DNA from: Aliiglaciecola lipolytica E3
GTDB taxonomy: Bacteria > Pseudomonadota > Gammaproteobacteria > Enterobacterales > Alteromonadaceae
Length of the DNA: 64,000 bases
Assembly: GCF_000314975.1 (NCBI RefSeq)
Contig: NZ_BAEN01000041.1
Location: forward strand, 62,001-126,000
Reading direction: 5' to 3'
Positions 1 through 8,660 of this stretch are shown here, in pieces. Every line of letters begins with the position of its first letter. The stretch's first letter is position 1. The notes under the pieces are model-generated. The model had not been told where the DNA came from. It saw only the letters and a list, made by a program, of their open reading frames with translations, and searched no databases. The position numbers were made by a program, and so were the translations under genes.

Positions 1-39
1 GGGTAGTCTTAATAGTTTGCCAATTTACAGCGGGAAAAT

Positions 40-53
40 TTGATGTAAATCAA
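40..53. promoter_or_regulatory. Perfect FNR box downstream of fnr
   Basis: TTGATGTAAATCAA matches the FNR/CRP-type anaerobox TTGAT-N4-ATCAA at every defined position. It lies 29 bases past the fnr stop codon. It therefore probably serves the next gene to the left, which is outside the window (uspE follows fnr in several relatives), rather than fnr itself. The first 81 bases contain no gene. The match is read directly; the target is inferred. Confidence 0.75.
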
Positions 54-81
54 GTGAATAATGTGATTTTTTTAGAAAGTG

Positions 82-819
82 TTAGCCGCAAGCCTTTTTG
101 TTAGCAACATGCTCACCAAGCTTTTCCCTTAGTATTTCAATACTTTGAATTTGTATATTTTTACCATCGACTTTAATTATCTGTTCTTTTTGAAAGCGGG
201 TTAATAATCGGCTTACGGTTTCAACAGTTAATCCTAAATGATTGCCAATTTCGTTGCGAGTCATAGTTAAATTGAACTCGGCTGGTGAAAAGCCGCGGCT
301 TTTAAATCTGTCGGAAAGGTTTATCAAAAAATGCGCTAAACGTTCTTCGGCTGTACGTTTATTTAATAACATCATCAAGCTATGGTCCTGATTTATTTCA
401 GTACTCATAATTTTCAACATTTCTTTACGCAACGTAGGGAGTTGCGCACTCATCGTATCTAATTTGTCATACGGGAGTTCACACACCATTGACGTTTCCA
501 TTGCTTGTGTATAGCTTTGATACTTTTCTGAGTAAAGTCCGTCGAATCCAACTACATCCCCTGGAAAATGAAAACCAGTGATTTGTTGTTCGCCATCAGG
601 AGAGGTTATATAGGATTTAAACGAGCCCGTTCTTACCGCAAATAAAGAGGTGAACTTTTGTCCAGGAATGGTTAATTGATCGTTCTTATGCAACGGACGT
701 TTACGTTCGATAATCTCATCTAAACTTTGCATTTCGGTTTGATTTAATGCGACCGGAATGCACAAATGATTGAAACTGCAATTTTGACAGCGAATGCTAA
801 AATCATTTGGTTTAGACAT
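82..819 (-). CDS. fnr: FNR-family oxygen-sensing transcription regulator
   Basis: This is a 245-residue CRP/FNR-family protein close in length to E. coli FNR (250). The N-terminal cysteines C11, C14 and C20 reproduce the CX2CX5C spacing of the FNR [4Fe-4S] cluster, and C113 in a MVCELPY context is the expected fourth ligand. A cyclic-nucleotide-like beta roll fills roughly residues 25-140. The C-terminal helix-turn-helix (about 190-215) contains the ETVSR DNA-recognition residues that read TTGAT half-sites. In the family, oxygen destroys the cluster and switches off DNA binding. The gene sits beside the cbb3 oxidase genes, and two perfect FNR boxes flank the block, so this protein is the probable regulator of that locus. 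The assignment to FNR rather than another CRP homologue is firm. Confidence 0.96.
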   Translation of the reverse strand: MSKPNDFSIRCQNCSFNHLCIPVALNQTEMQSLDEIIERKRPLHKNDQLTIPGQKFTSLFAVRTGSFKSYITSPDGEQQITGFHFPGDVVGFDGLYSEKYQSYTQAMETSMVCELPYDKLDTMSAQLPTLRKEMLKIMSTEINQDHSLMMLLNKRTAEERLAHFLINLSDRFKSRGFSPAEFNLTMTRNEIGNHLGLTVETVSRLLTRFQKEQIIKVDGKNIQIQSIEILREKLGEHVANKKACG

Positions 820-843
820 TAATTTCCCCGATTACCGTTTAAG

Positions 844-1512
844 TTACCAATTATGAACGGCCTGATAACATAAAAGCAAGCCAAAAGCGCACAATAGTGC
901 CGCTACAAGTTTTTTAACTAAGGGTTGTGTTAACCAGTTCCTAATTTGTGCAGCGCTGGCTCCCATTGCTAACATGATTGGCAAAGTACCTAAACCAAAA
1001 CAAAACATGGTTACGGCACCTTGCAATGAATTACCTGTCGAAACACTCCAAGTTAAACTTGAATATACCAAGCCACAAGGTAGCCATCCCCAAATTATGC
1101 CATATGGAACGGCGTAAATTGGGTGTTTAAAGGGAATGAAACGTTTGGAAAATGGACTGATTTTACGCCAGAAAAAGCCACCCATTTTTTCGATTTTTAG
1201 TAACCAATTTGACCACTGTCCAACATATAGTCCCAATAGCAACATGAAAATTCCGCCAAATAAAACAAGCGCTTGAGGATTGATAAATGATTTGGTGGTT
1301 ATAATTTGTCCCAGTAAGCCCGCGAATGCGCCTGCGATGGTATAAGACACAATTCGCCCAAAATTATAAGCGAGCAGATAAGGCCATTGGGATTGTGATT
1401 TAGGAAGGGCGAATGTAAATGAGGTAACTATGCCGCCGCACATTCCTGCGCAGTGAACACTGCCTGCCAGTCCGATTAATATAGCAGAAAACCAGCTTAA
1501 TTCATTCATCAT
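844..1512 (-). CDS. SafE/TauE-like membrane protein of the cbb3 assembly cluster
   Basis: This is a 223-residue polytopic membrane protein with about six hydrophobic segments, annotated in relatives as a sulfite exporter TauE/SafE family or heavy-metal transport protein. Two motifs stand out: HCAGMCGG in the first helix and WLPCGLVY around the middle. Such Cys/His-in-helix motifs in this subgroup, next to ccoI and ccoS, suggest copper handling or thiol chemistry for oxidase assembly rather than sulfite export; that is inference. The frame is open upstream to 1599, but residues before the two tandem ATG codons (1512 and 1509) merely shadow ccoS, so translation probably starts there, overlapping the ccoS stop. 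It is the last gene of the ccoHIS group, 24 bases before fnr. Confidence 0.85.
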   Translation of the reverse strand: MMNELSWFSAILIGLAGSVHCAGMCGGIVTSFTFALPKSQSQWPYLLAYNFGRIVSYTIAGAFAGLLGQIITTKSFINPQALVLFGGIFMLLLGLYVGQWSNWLLKIEKMGGFFWRKISPFSKRFIPFKHPIYAVPYGIIWGWLPCGLVYSSLTWSVSTGNSLQGAVTMFCFGLGTLPIMLAMGASAAQIRNWLTQPLVKKLVAALLCAFGLLLCYQAVHNW

Positions 1513-1702
1513 TGTCGCTTTTGGGTGGTTTAGCTTGCGGCTTTTTTTCAACATCGTCATCAAACAAAATGCTAAAACCTTGACGTTCGAGATCTTCAAA
1601 TTGATTGGTTTTCACTGCCCAAAAAAAGATACCTATAGCTAATAAAACCAAAATAATGGCGATTGGTATCAGTACATAAATAATACTCAAGATGATCTCC
1701 AA
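1502..1702 (-). CDS. ccoS: CcoS, cbb3 oxidase maturation protein (TTG start)
   Basis: The 66-residue product has a single N-terminal transmembrane helix (residues about 2-28, beginning EIILSIIYVLIP) followed by FWAVKTNQFEDLERQG, the characteristic CcoS signature, and an acidic-basic tail. CcoS is needed for incorporation of heme and copper into cbb3 oxidase. The longest frame opens with an ATG at 1798, but that would add a cysteine-containing stretch inside ccoI with no family counterpart. A TTG at 1702, with AAGG 7 bases upstream, gives exactly the canonical protein and starts 24 bases after the ccoI stop. The identity is confident; the TTG start is inferred from family length and the ribosome-binding site. 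Confidence 0.9.
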   Translation of the reverse strand: MEIILSIIYVLIPIAIILVLLAIGIFFWAVKTNQFEDLERQGFSILFDDDVEKKPQAKPPKSDNDE

Positions 1703-1725
1703 TAGAGCCTTAGCTCTCAGTTTAA

Positions 1726-4113
1726 TTAGCGTAATAGTCGAACAGAATTGACAACCACTACGATTGAACTCAATGACATTCCCACCACCGCCATCCATGG
1801 AGTTAGGTAACCCGCGACTGCTAAAGGAAGAATAAGCGCGTTATAGCCAATGGCCCAAGCCATATTTTGTTTTATTTTAGCGCGAACCTTTATGGCCATG
1901 CTAATGGCGACATCAATATTCTCTAATTTAGGTGTTAGCATAATAATATCAGCTGAACGTTTAGCCATATCACTTGCATCGCCAACCGCAATCGACACGT
2001 CTGCGCCGGCTAAAACTGGTGCGTCATTAATGCCATCACCAACCATTAAGACTTTGGTTCCCTGAGATTGTAAACCTTGTATATATGCAAGCTTCTGCTC
2101 AGGACTTTTCCGAAATAGAACATTTGTTATGCCCAGTGAAGCAGCGACCGAAGTCGCATTTTTTTCTGCATCACCACTTAACATCACGAGGTTTTTATTA
2201 CTTAGTTTGCTAACAAGTTGTTTGGCATCCGTTTTAATCACATCTTTAACAGTGAAAGCCGCAACTAAATCATTCCCCCATTGTAGGTAAATCCTAGCAT
2301 CATCTAGATCTACGCAAGAGGGCAGTTGGACGGATAGTATGTCCAAGTTACCAATTCTTACTGCTTTTTCCTGATATAAGCCTTGTAACCCTTTTCCGGG
2401 GACGGTGCTGACCTGTTCTACAGATGCTGCTGAATTTTGGCTAAATGCCTTTGCGATAGGGTGTTGTGAATATTGTTCAATACCAGCAGCCAATTCAATC
2501 GCAAAGGATTCGGAATACCCATTAAATATCTCAATATTGCTAATACTAAAGTGACCTTGGGTAAGCGTACCGGTTTTATCAAAAATTACCGTTGTAATTT
2601 CTGGAATCACATCGATTACATTGGCTCTTTTTACTAAAAGCCCGTATTGATTTAATTTAGCAATTGCACTGGTTAATGCTGAAGGTGTCGCCAAACTAAG
2701 AGCACAAGGGCAGGTTGCCACGAGTATAGAGATAGCTACCCAAAACGCTCTATCCGGTTGATACATCCACCATGCAATGTAGCTTAACAACGTGATTATC
2801 AGGACAATAATAATAAAATAACGTGACGCTGTGTCAGCATAAACAGCGGCTTTGGGTTTGTCTGATAATGCGAGCTCTTGAAGTCTTAGAATTTTATTTA
2901 CTAAGGACAATTTGAGCTCATTCATCACCTCAATCACAAAAGAACCATTAACATTTATGGTTCCACCGTAAACTTGTGAATGTATATTTTTTTGAATCGG
3001 TTCAGATTCGCCGGTAAGCATTGATTCATCTACATTGCCGCTGCCTGATTTTACAACACCGTCTACCGGAAATGTTTCACCAGGCTTTACCAGAATTGTT
3101 TGTCCAGGAAGCAAGTGCTTCGCTAAAACTGATGTCTGCTTATTATTTTCATCAACTTGTGTTGCAGTAAGAGGAATATACTTAAACATATTTGCTGAAA
3201 TCAGACTAGCTTGATGCCTAGCTCTGTGCTCTAAAAAACGACTAATTAGCAGCAAAAATATAAACATACAAACTGATTCAAAATAGATTTCACCACTATT
3301 TGAAATCGTGCCCCAGGCGCTCGCCAAATAGGTTCCCCAAATGGCTATGGATACCGATATATCCATATTTAGGGTACGCAATTTTAAGGAGTTAACCGCA
3401 CTTCTGTAGAAAGTAAAACCGGAATAAAGCACGACAGGCGTAGTTAGAAGTAAACTAACCCAATGGAAGAATCGCTTAGTAACATCATCTATAGATCCAA
3501 AAATTCCGAAATACAGGCCGATTGCTAACATCATAACCTGCATGGTCATTAAGCCTGATAGACCGATTCGTTTTAGAAAGCTACGTGATTCACGTAAAAA
3601 TGAGGCTTCATGCTCATCGGCTTGGAAGGGGAGTGCATGGTATCCAATAAACTCTAACTTACGGATTATTTCACTCAATTTTAGCTCAGAGTCGTTCCAA
3701 TTAACCGTGGCTCTGCGAGCTGAAACATTTACTGCTATTCGTTTGATGCCTGGTGTTTTTAAAAGCTGCTTTTCAATTAGCCAACCGCACGCAGCACAAC
3801 TTATTCCTTCGATAGTAAGTTGTATTTGTTTTTGAGTGCCATCATCTACGACAAACTCTTGTTGAATCTCTGCATGATCATAGGCTTGAAGTGAGTCTAA
3901 TGTTTCGGTTAGTTTCTCATCGCCCTTGTCTGCGAACTGGGTTCTAAAACGATAATAATCTTCTAATCCATTGTTGACGATGGCCTCTGCTACGGCTTGG
4001 CAACCTGGACAGCACATATTTCTAGTTTCATTTAGAACTGTGACTGTGAAGCTTTCACCATCCTTGATTGGAAGCCCACAGTGATAGCACGTATGCAAAT
4101 TTGCGGCGTCCAT
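1726..4113 (-). CDS. ccoI: CcoI, copper-transporting P1B-type ATPase for cbb3 assembly
   Basis: The 795-residue protein has all P1B-ATPase landmarks. It has an N-terminal cysteine cluster (C9, C12 and the CCPGC at 34-38), a heavy-metal-associated domain with SCAAC (C106, C109), an MLTGESEP actuator motif, the intramembrane TCPCALS copper site, the DKTGT phosphorylation site and a GDGINDAPVL hinge. The extra N-terminal CXXC/CCPGC region is typical of the CcoI/FixI type that exports Cu(I) for cytochrome oxidase assembly, rather than general CopA detoxification pumps. The start codon shares one base with the ccoH stop (TAATG), indicating translational coupling. ccoS follows 24 bases later. Confidence 0.95.
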   Translation of the reverse strand: MDAANLHTCYHCGLPIKDGESFTVTVLNETRNMCCPGCQAVAEAIVNNGLEDYYRFRTQFADKGDEKLTETLDSLQAYDHAEIQQEFVVDDGTQKQIQLTIEGISCAACGWLIEKQLLKTPGIKRIAVNVSARRATVNWNDSELKLSEIIRKLEFIGYHALPFQADEHEASFLRESRSFLKRIGLSGLMTMQVMMLAIGLYFGIFGSIDDVTKRFFHWVSLLLTTPVVLYSGFTFYRSAVNSLKLRTLNMDISVSIAIWGTYLASAWGTISNSGEIYFESVCMFIFLLLISRFLEHRARHQASLISANMFKYIPLTATQVDENNKQTSVLAKHLLPGQTILVKPGETFPVDGVVKSGSGNVDESMLTGESEPIQKNIHSQVYGGTINVNGSFVIEVMNELKLSLVNKILRLQELALSDKPKAAVYADTASRYFIIIVLIITLLSYIAWWMYQPDRAFWVAISILVATCPCALSLATPSALTSAIAKLNQYGLLVKRANVIDVIPEITTVIFDKTGTLTQGHFSISNIEIFNGYSESFAIELAAGIEQYSQHPIAKAFSQNSAASVEQVSTVPGKGLQGLYQEKAVRIGNLDILSVQLPSCVDLDDARIYLQWGNDLVAAFTVKDVIKTDAKQLVSKLSNKNLVMLSGDAEKNATSVAASLGITNVLFRKSPEQKLAYIQGLQSQGTKVLMVGDGINDAPVLAGADVSIAVGDASDMAKRSADIIMLTPKLENIDVAISMAIKVRAKIKQNMAWAIGYNALILPLAVAGYLTPWMAVVGMSLSSIVVVVNSVRLLR

Positions 4114-4604
4114 TAGGGATTAAAGCTAAACGCTTCTTTTTGAGGTAAACCGACATCCTGCATAACTTTCCATTGTTCGTTTAATGGAGATAAAGTAATT
4201 GTCCATTTTCCGACGATAGGTTGTTCAGCATTCCCTCGATAAAATCCGTTTGCATCTTGAGTCAATAACAAAGAAAAGTCATTTTTTTGCAAGGTTGCGT
4301 GATAAAAATGGAGATTTAACGCTTCGCCCGAGCTGGGTTTACCGGAAACGAATTCAAGTTGTATACGGCTACCATCAATAAATAAATTCGTAGAAATACC
4401 ATTTGCTTTGGCTTCTTGAATTTTAGTTAATTCTAAATTTATACCTTTACCTTCTTTATAATAGTCATCGATTACAAGACTATCTTCCGTATTTAAGGCA
4501 AGGTTTAGCATCGTTATGCTAAGACATATGGATATAACCGGGATAGTAATTAAGAACCAAGGCCAAAACTGCTTGTACCAAGGTGTTGTATCAGAGAGAT
4601 TCAT
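4113..4604 (-). CDS. ccoH: CcoH/FixH, cbb3 oxidase assembly protein
   Basis: This 163-residue protein has a short cytoplasmic end containing WYKQFWPW, one transmembrane helix (about 14-36) and a periplasmic beta-rich domain. The segment after the helix (DDYYKEGKGIN) is the conserved FixH signature. FixH/CcoH associates with CcoN and CcoP and is required for a stable cbb3 complex. It is the first gene after the hairpin at 4627-4657 and is coupled to ccoI by a one-base overlap. No ccoG (the polyferredoxin gene often found at this position) lies between ccoP and ccoH. Confidence 0.9.
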   Translation of the reverse strand: MNLSDTTPWYKQFWPWFLITIPVISICLSITMLNLALNTEDSLVIDDYYKEGKGINLELTKIQEAKANGISTNLFIDGSRIQLEFVSGKPSSGEALNLHFYHATLQKNDFSLLLTQDANGFYRGNAEQPIVGKWTITLSPLNEQWKVMQDVGLPQKEAFSFNP

Positions 4605-4626
4605 TATTGTTACTTCTATTTTAAGA

Positions 4627-4657
4627 AAACAAAGCCTCGATAAACGAGGCTTTGTTT
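4627..4657 (-). terminator. Strong hairpin between ccoP and ccoH
   Basis: A perfect 13-base-pair stem (4627-4639 with 4645-4657) encloses a five-base loop. On the minus strand it is followed by TTTTCTT, the arrangement of an intrinsic terminator. It lies 16 bases after the ccoP stop and 22 bases before the ccoH start. It should reduce read-through from ccoNOQP into the assembly genes, or protect the upstream message's 3' end. Confidence 0.85.
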
Positions 4658-4673
4658 ACTACCGACTTTTTGT

Positions 4674-5654
4674 TTATTTGTCTTTAGACAAACTGTAAAC
4701 ATATGTGGCAACTAAATGTATTTTTTTCTCTCCCAAGGTATTCTTGAAAGAGGGCATAACACCAGCACGACCATAATTAACCGTCTCTGTTACAACATCT
4801 CTGCTGCCCCCGTACAACCAAATATTGTCTGTTAGGTTTGGTGCGCCAAGCGCTTGGTTTCCTTTTCCGTCTGGTCCATGACACGCTGAACACACAGCAA
4901 ATCTAGCCTTACCAGCCTGTTTTAGATCTTCATCAACTTGTCTACCGCTTAAGCTTAAAGTATATGCCACAACTTCTTCGACACCTTTTTCGCCAAAAGA
5001 AGGTAACCAAGCTGCCATATTTGCAGTTCGTCCATTAACCAGCGTTTCAACAATTTTCTCAGGGGTTCCACCGTATAACCAATCATTATCAGTTAGGTTA
5101 GGGAATCCGCGTTGACCTCGAGCATCCGAACCATGACATTGAGAACAGTTTTGCATAAATAAACGCTGTCCAATTTTGAGCGCTTCTTCATCATTCGCTA
5201 ATACTTCAATGGGTTGTTCAGCATATTTGTTAAAGATGGGTGCGAAACGTTCTTCTGCTTTTTGCAGTTCACGATCATATTCAACACCAACACCGCCTAA
5301 ACCGAAAAGAGCCGTTTTAGCTTCTTCTCTGGATTGCAGTACCGCGTCTTTTGATTCCTGAAGCGATTGCACGTTTTGGTTAGAACTTTTCCAACCCAAC
5401 AATCCTTTCCAATTCCCTAAGCCAGGGTAGAGGATAAGATATAAAATTCCCCAAATAATGGTCATGTAGAACATGATGGTCCACCATTTAGGCAACGGAT
5501 TGTTTATCTCGATTATGCCATCAAATGAATGATGCATATCGTCACCTTCTTCAACGCCTGTTTTGTTTAACAGACACCAGCGTAAAATTAGATAACACCC
5601 TAGAATTGTTCCCAATGAGATTACTGAGATCCAAATACTCCAAAAGCTACTCAT
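4674..5654 (-). CDS. ccoP: Cytochrome c oxidase cbb3 subunit III (diheme)
   Basis: The 326-residue subunit has two N-terminal membrane helices (about 5-27 and 57-77) followed by a periplasmic portion with two c-type heme sites: C170-C173-H174 and C255-C258-H259. Each is followed by the NLTDN..WLYGG repeat typical of CcoP. Methionines at NMAAWLPSF (M213) and VMPSFK are likely axial ligands. CcoP passes electrons from soluble or membrane cytochromes to CcoO and then CcoN. The start overlaps the ccoQ end by eight bases. Length and double membrane anchor match the long CcoP form. Confidence 0.96.
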   Translation of the reverse strand: MSSFWSIWISVISLGTILGCYLILRWCLLNKTGVEEGDDMHHSFDGIIEINNPLPKWWTIMFYMTIIWGILYLILYPGLGNWKGLLGWKSSNQNVQSLQESKDAVLQSREEAKTALFGLGGVGVEYDRELQKAEERFAPIFNKYAEQPIEVLANDEEALKIGQRLFMQNCSQCHGSDARGQRGFPNLTDNDWLYGGTPEKIVETLVNGRTANMAAWLPSFGEKGVEEVVAYTLSLSGRQVDEDLKQAGKARFAVCSACHGPDGKGNQALGAPNLTDNIWLYGGSRDVVTETVNYGRAGVMPSFKNTLGEKKIHLVATYVYSLSKDK

Positions 5655-5832
5655 TTATCGAAGACTCCCGCTCTTTTTTATCTGTTTGTTGGGTTGGTTC
5701 ATCATCAAAAACCAAATTTTGTGCTTCATCAAATCTCTTTTTGGCGCGACGGCTAAATGCCCAGATCACAATGCCAATAAAGCACACAAAAACCACAACT
5801 GTAAATATGCTACCCGCTACACCGTAATTCAT
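5647..5832 (-). CDS. ccoQ: CcoQ, small cbb3 oxidase subunit
   Basis: This 61-residue protein begins MNYGVAGSIF and has one transmembrane helix (about 6-26), a basic RRAKKRF stop-transfer and an acidic tail, as in CcoQ/FixQ. The subunit stabilises CcoP association. The frame could begin at a TTG at 5853, but family members start with the short MNYG/MDYG-type sequence, so the ATG at 5832, one base after the ccoO stop, is preferred. No good ribosome-binding site precedes it, so re-initiation after ccoO is likely. Confidence 0.88.
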   Translation of the reverse strand: MNYGVAGSIFTVVVFVCFIGIVIWAFSRRAKKRFDEAQNLVFDDEPTQQTDKKERESSINE

Positions 5833-5833
5833 A

Positions 5834-6439
5834 TTACTTGAGCGCCGTTCCAAGAGATTGAAGGTAAGCTATCAACGCTTCCATCTCGGTTTTTCCTTTA
5901 ACTGCATCTTTGGCACCTAAAATTTCTTCCTCGGTATAGGGCACACCAAAGTCTTTAAACACGCGAAGCTTTTTCTCAATCAATTCGCCATCAAGCGTGT
6001 TTTCAGCTAACCAAGGAAAACCAGGCATATTTGATTCAGGAACAACATCTCGAGGATTTAATAAATGTACTCGATGCCATTCATCACTATAACGGCCACC
6101 TACTCTTGCTAGGTCGGGACCAGTACGTTTTGAACCCCATAGAAATGGATGTTCCCATACCGATTCACCAGCCACTGAATAATGACCATATCTTTCTGTT
6201 TCAGCTCTAAATGGACGGATCATCTGACTGTGACAACCTACACAACCTTCGCGAATATAAATATCACGTCCTTCCATTTCTAGGGCGGTATAGGGTTCTA
6301 AACCGTCTACTTTTTCCATTGTTTGTTGTTGGAACATCAGTGGCGTTATCTCAACCATTGCACCGAAACTAATTGCAATAAGAATAAATATCGCCAATAG
6401 GCCTACATTCTTTTCTACTACCTCATGAATATTTTTCAT
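5834..6439 (-). CDS. ccoO: Cytochrome c oxidase cbb3 subunit II (monoheme)
   Basis: The 201-residue protein has one N-terminal membrane anchor (about 12-33) and a single c-heme site GCVGCH (C66, C69, H70) followed by SQMIRPF, the CcoO signature. Further conserved stretches include [12 protein letters not shown] and a methionine in SNMPGFPW as probable axial ligand. It relays electrons from CcoP to CcoN. It lies 11 bases after ccoN. Confidence 0.97.
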   Translation of the reverse strand: MKNIHEVVEKNVGLLAIFILIAISFGAMVEITPLMFQQQTMEKVDGLEPYTALEMEGRDIYIREGCVGCHSQMIRPFRAETERYGHYSVAGESVWEHPFLWGSKRTGPDLARVGGRYSDEWHRVHLLNPRDVVPESNMPGFPWLAENTLDGELIEKKLRVFKDFGVPYTEEEILGAKDAVKGKTEMEALIAYLQSLGTALK

Positions 6440-6450
6440 CTCAATTCTCC

Positions 6451-7896
6451 TTAAGCTGCTTGAGGTTGAGGTGAGTTTTCAGGTGCATTAGAAAACTCTT
6501 CATTTGGTGTACGAATTGTTTTGTAAACGTTGTAAGCCATTAGCAACATGCCAGCTACTACGAATAAACCACCTACAAAACGCACAAAGTAGAAGGGCAT
6601 AGACGCTTGCAATGATTCAACAAAACTATAGGTTAACGTACCGTCAGGGTTTACCGCACGCCACATTAAACCTTGTAATACACCCGACATCCACATGGCA
6701 ACTATGTACAAAACAACGCCTATCGTAGCTAACCAGAAATGAACGTTAATCCATTTGATGCTATACATTGCAGGTTTATTAAATAACACTGGTATGAGGT
6801 GATAAATTGATCCAATGGATACCATCGCCACCCAACCTAAAGCACCAGAATGAACATGACCAATCGTCCAATCAGTATAGTGAGATAGAGCATTTACGGT
6901 TTTGATTGCCATCATCGGGCCTTCAAACGTTGACATGCCGTAGAATGAAAGTGACACAATTAGGAAACGTAATATTGGGTCAGTTCGTAGTTTGTGCCAT
7001 GCACCAGACAAGGTCATGATACCGTTTATCATTCCACCCCAAGACGGTACGAATAAAATCACTGACATAACCATACCCAGAGATTGCGTCCAGTCTGGTA
7101 GGGCAGTGTAATGCAAGTGGTGAGGTCCAGCCCAAATATATAAAGCTGACAACGCCCAAAAATGCACAACAGAAAGACGATAAGAATAGACTGGTCGACC
7201 CGCTTGTTTAGGTACAAAATAGTACATCATACCCAAGAAGCCTGCGGTTAAGAAAAAGCCAACCGCATTATGCCCGTACCACCACTGCATCATTGCATCA
7301 ACAGCACCTGCATAAATTGAATAGGACTTAAAGAACGAAACCGGAATAGCCATACTGTTACCGATATGAAGTACAGCAACGGTTAACATAAACGCACCGA
7401 AGAACCAGTTGGCGACATAAATATGAGACACTTTTCGGACAACAATCGTACCAAAGAAGGTAATAATGTATGCAACCCATACAAGCGCAATCAAAATATC
7501 AATTGGCCACTCTAATTCTGCATATTCTTTAGTACTGGTTAAACCCAAAGGCAAAGTGATAGCGGCAGAAACAATGACTGCTTGCCAACCCCAAAACGTA
7601 AACGCAGCTAATTTATCACTAAAGATACGAGCCTGAGATGTTCGCTGTACTACATAATATGAAGTGGCAAACAGTGCACATCCACCAAATGCAAAAATAA
7701 CAGCATTAGTGTGGAGCGGACGTAAACGTGAAAAAGTAAGGTAGGGGATATCAAAATTTAAGGCTGGCCAGTAGAGTTGTGCTGCAATAAACACACCTAC
7801 TGTCATTCCAACAATTCCCCATACGACTGTCATTATGGCAAATTGCCTAACGACTTTATAATTGTATTCCGGATGTACTTGGCTGGCTACGCTCAT
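6451..7896 (-). CDS. ccoN: Cytochrome c oxidase cbb3 subunit I (catalytic)
   Basis: This 481-residue subunit has about twelve transmembrane helices. Metal-ligand histidines are visible in RPLHTNAV (H62, low-spin heme), the GHNAVGFF region, GPHHLHYTA (copper B) and [10 protein letters not shown] (heme pair). It is the oxygen-reducing, proton-pumping core of the high-affinity cbb3 oxidase. First gene of ccoNOQP. A perfect FNR box lies about 190 bases upstream of the ATG, consistent with induction at low oxygen. Confidence 0.97.
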   Translation of the reverse strand: MSVASQVHPEYNYKVVRQFAIMTVVWGIVGMTVGVFIAAQLYWPALNFDIPYLTFSRLRPLHTNAVIFAFGGCALFATSYYVVQRTSQARIFSDKLAAFTFWGWQAVIVSAAITLPLGLTSTKEYAELEWPIDILIALVWVAYIITFFGTIVVRKVSHIYVANWFFGAFMLTVAVLHIGNSMAIPVSFFKSYSIYAGAVDAMMQWWYGHNAVGFFLTAGFLGMMYYFVPKQAGRPVYSYRLSVVHFWALSALYIWAGPHHLHYTALPDWTQSLGMVMSVILFVPSWGGMINGIMTLSGAWHKLRTDPILRFLIVSLSFYGMSTFEGPMMAIKTVNALSHYTDWTIGHVHSGALGWVAMVSIGSIYHLIPVLFNKPAMYSIKWINVHFWLATIGVVLYIVAMWMSGVLQGLMWRAVNPDGTLTYSFVESLQASMPFYFVRFVGGLFVVAGMLLMAYNVYKTIRTPNEEFSNAPENSPQPQAA

Positions 7897-8089
7897 ATCA
7901 ATGGATCTTCCACATCATTATTTATAACAAAACGATTGATTTATTTTGTTTAGTTGTGTGTATGTGACGCTGATGTCACGGTTTTTACATTTTATTAACC
8001 TAAGTGACTGAATTAACTTCGAAACCCAGATTTTTCAGTCGCGATCATAAAGTTTTTACCTCAAAAAAGATAGCCTAAACATCGATACC

Positions 8090-8103
8090 TTGATCTTAAT
8101 CAA
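8090..8103. promoter_or_regulatory. Perfect FNR box between ccoN and a divergent gene
   Basis: TTGATCTTAATCAA is an exact TTGAT-N4-ATCAA palindrome. It lies in the 331-base gap between ccoN (minus) and an uncharacterised plus-strand gene. A TATCTT hexamer 34 bases centre-to-centre on the plus side (8128-8133) is close to class II FNR promoter geometry. A second TATCTT lies 27 bases away on the minus side (8067-8072), a poorer fit. One box may therefore serve both directions. The rest of the gap shows no gene. Confidence 0.8.
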
Positions 8104-8227
8104 TAGATTTTTAGCATTTGTTGTTTTTATCTTAGTGATCATTCAAACTTTAAGCATATTTGCGATTTTTCGCTGTAATTAAATTAGGTACAACACGCTG
8201 ATTAAACGAACCTTTCCAATTATAGTT

Positions 8228-8659
8228 GTGATTTTGATTCTTTCCGTGGTTTATTCACTAAATAATCAAAATAAAACGATATTAGATAAAAACCTTTGTT
8301 ATTTGGATGCGTCAACGTGCCAAATCATGTTGGGTGACTCCTCAATCGAATTTCACATATCTGAATATCCTGTTTTATTAGAGGAAATGCTTAACATTAC
8401 GTTGACTTACGATATTCAATATGTCGCTAGGCGAGGGTGGTTAGAAGGCACAAATATGTTTATGGGGAAAACGCCATTGGTTTTTAAAGAAAACCATATT
8501 CAAGAGGTGAACAAACAAGTCACGCAAGAAACTGAATTATTTATTGGTGCTTGCAGTGAACCCAATATGCGATGGAAACTAAGTATTGAGTTGGAAGATT
8601 TACAAAGTGGTCAATTACAGACTGTCTATGTATTCTTCCAAACTCAAAGTACCCAATAA
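8228..8659 (+). CDS. Uncharacterised membrane-anchored protein divergent from ccoN
   Basis: I do not recognise the family with certainty. The product (143 residues from a GTG at 8228) begins with a hydrophobic helix and continues as a roughly 120-residue soluble domain with three cysteines, two of them in CYLDASTC, and a distinctive RRGWLEGTNMFMGKTP stretch. The topology (short basic end, one helix, periplasmic beta-rich domain) resembles FixH-like assembly factors, but I see no sequence proof. The start is uncertain: no ribosome-binding site precedes the GTG, and the frame extends to 8183. A CTG at 8198 with AGG nearby would add the positively charged LIKR expected before a membrane helix. 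The shared FNR box suggests co-regulation with the oxidase. Confidence 0.6.
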   Translation: MILILSVVYSLNNQNKTILDKNLCYLDASTCQIMLGDSSIEFHISEYPVLLEEMLNITLTYDIQYVARRGWLEGTNMFMGKTPLVFKENHIQEVNKQVTQETELFIGACSEPNMRWKLSIELEDLQSGQLQTVYVFFQTQSTQ

Positions 8660-8660
8660 T

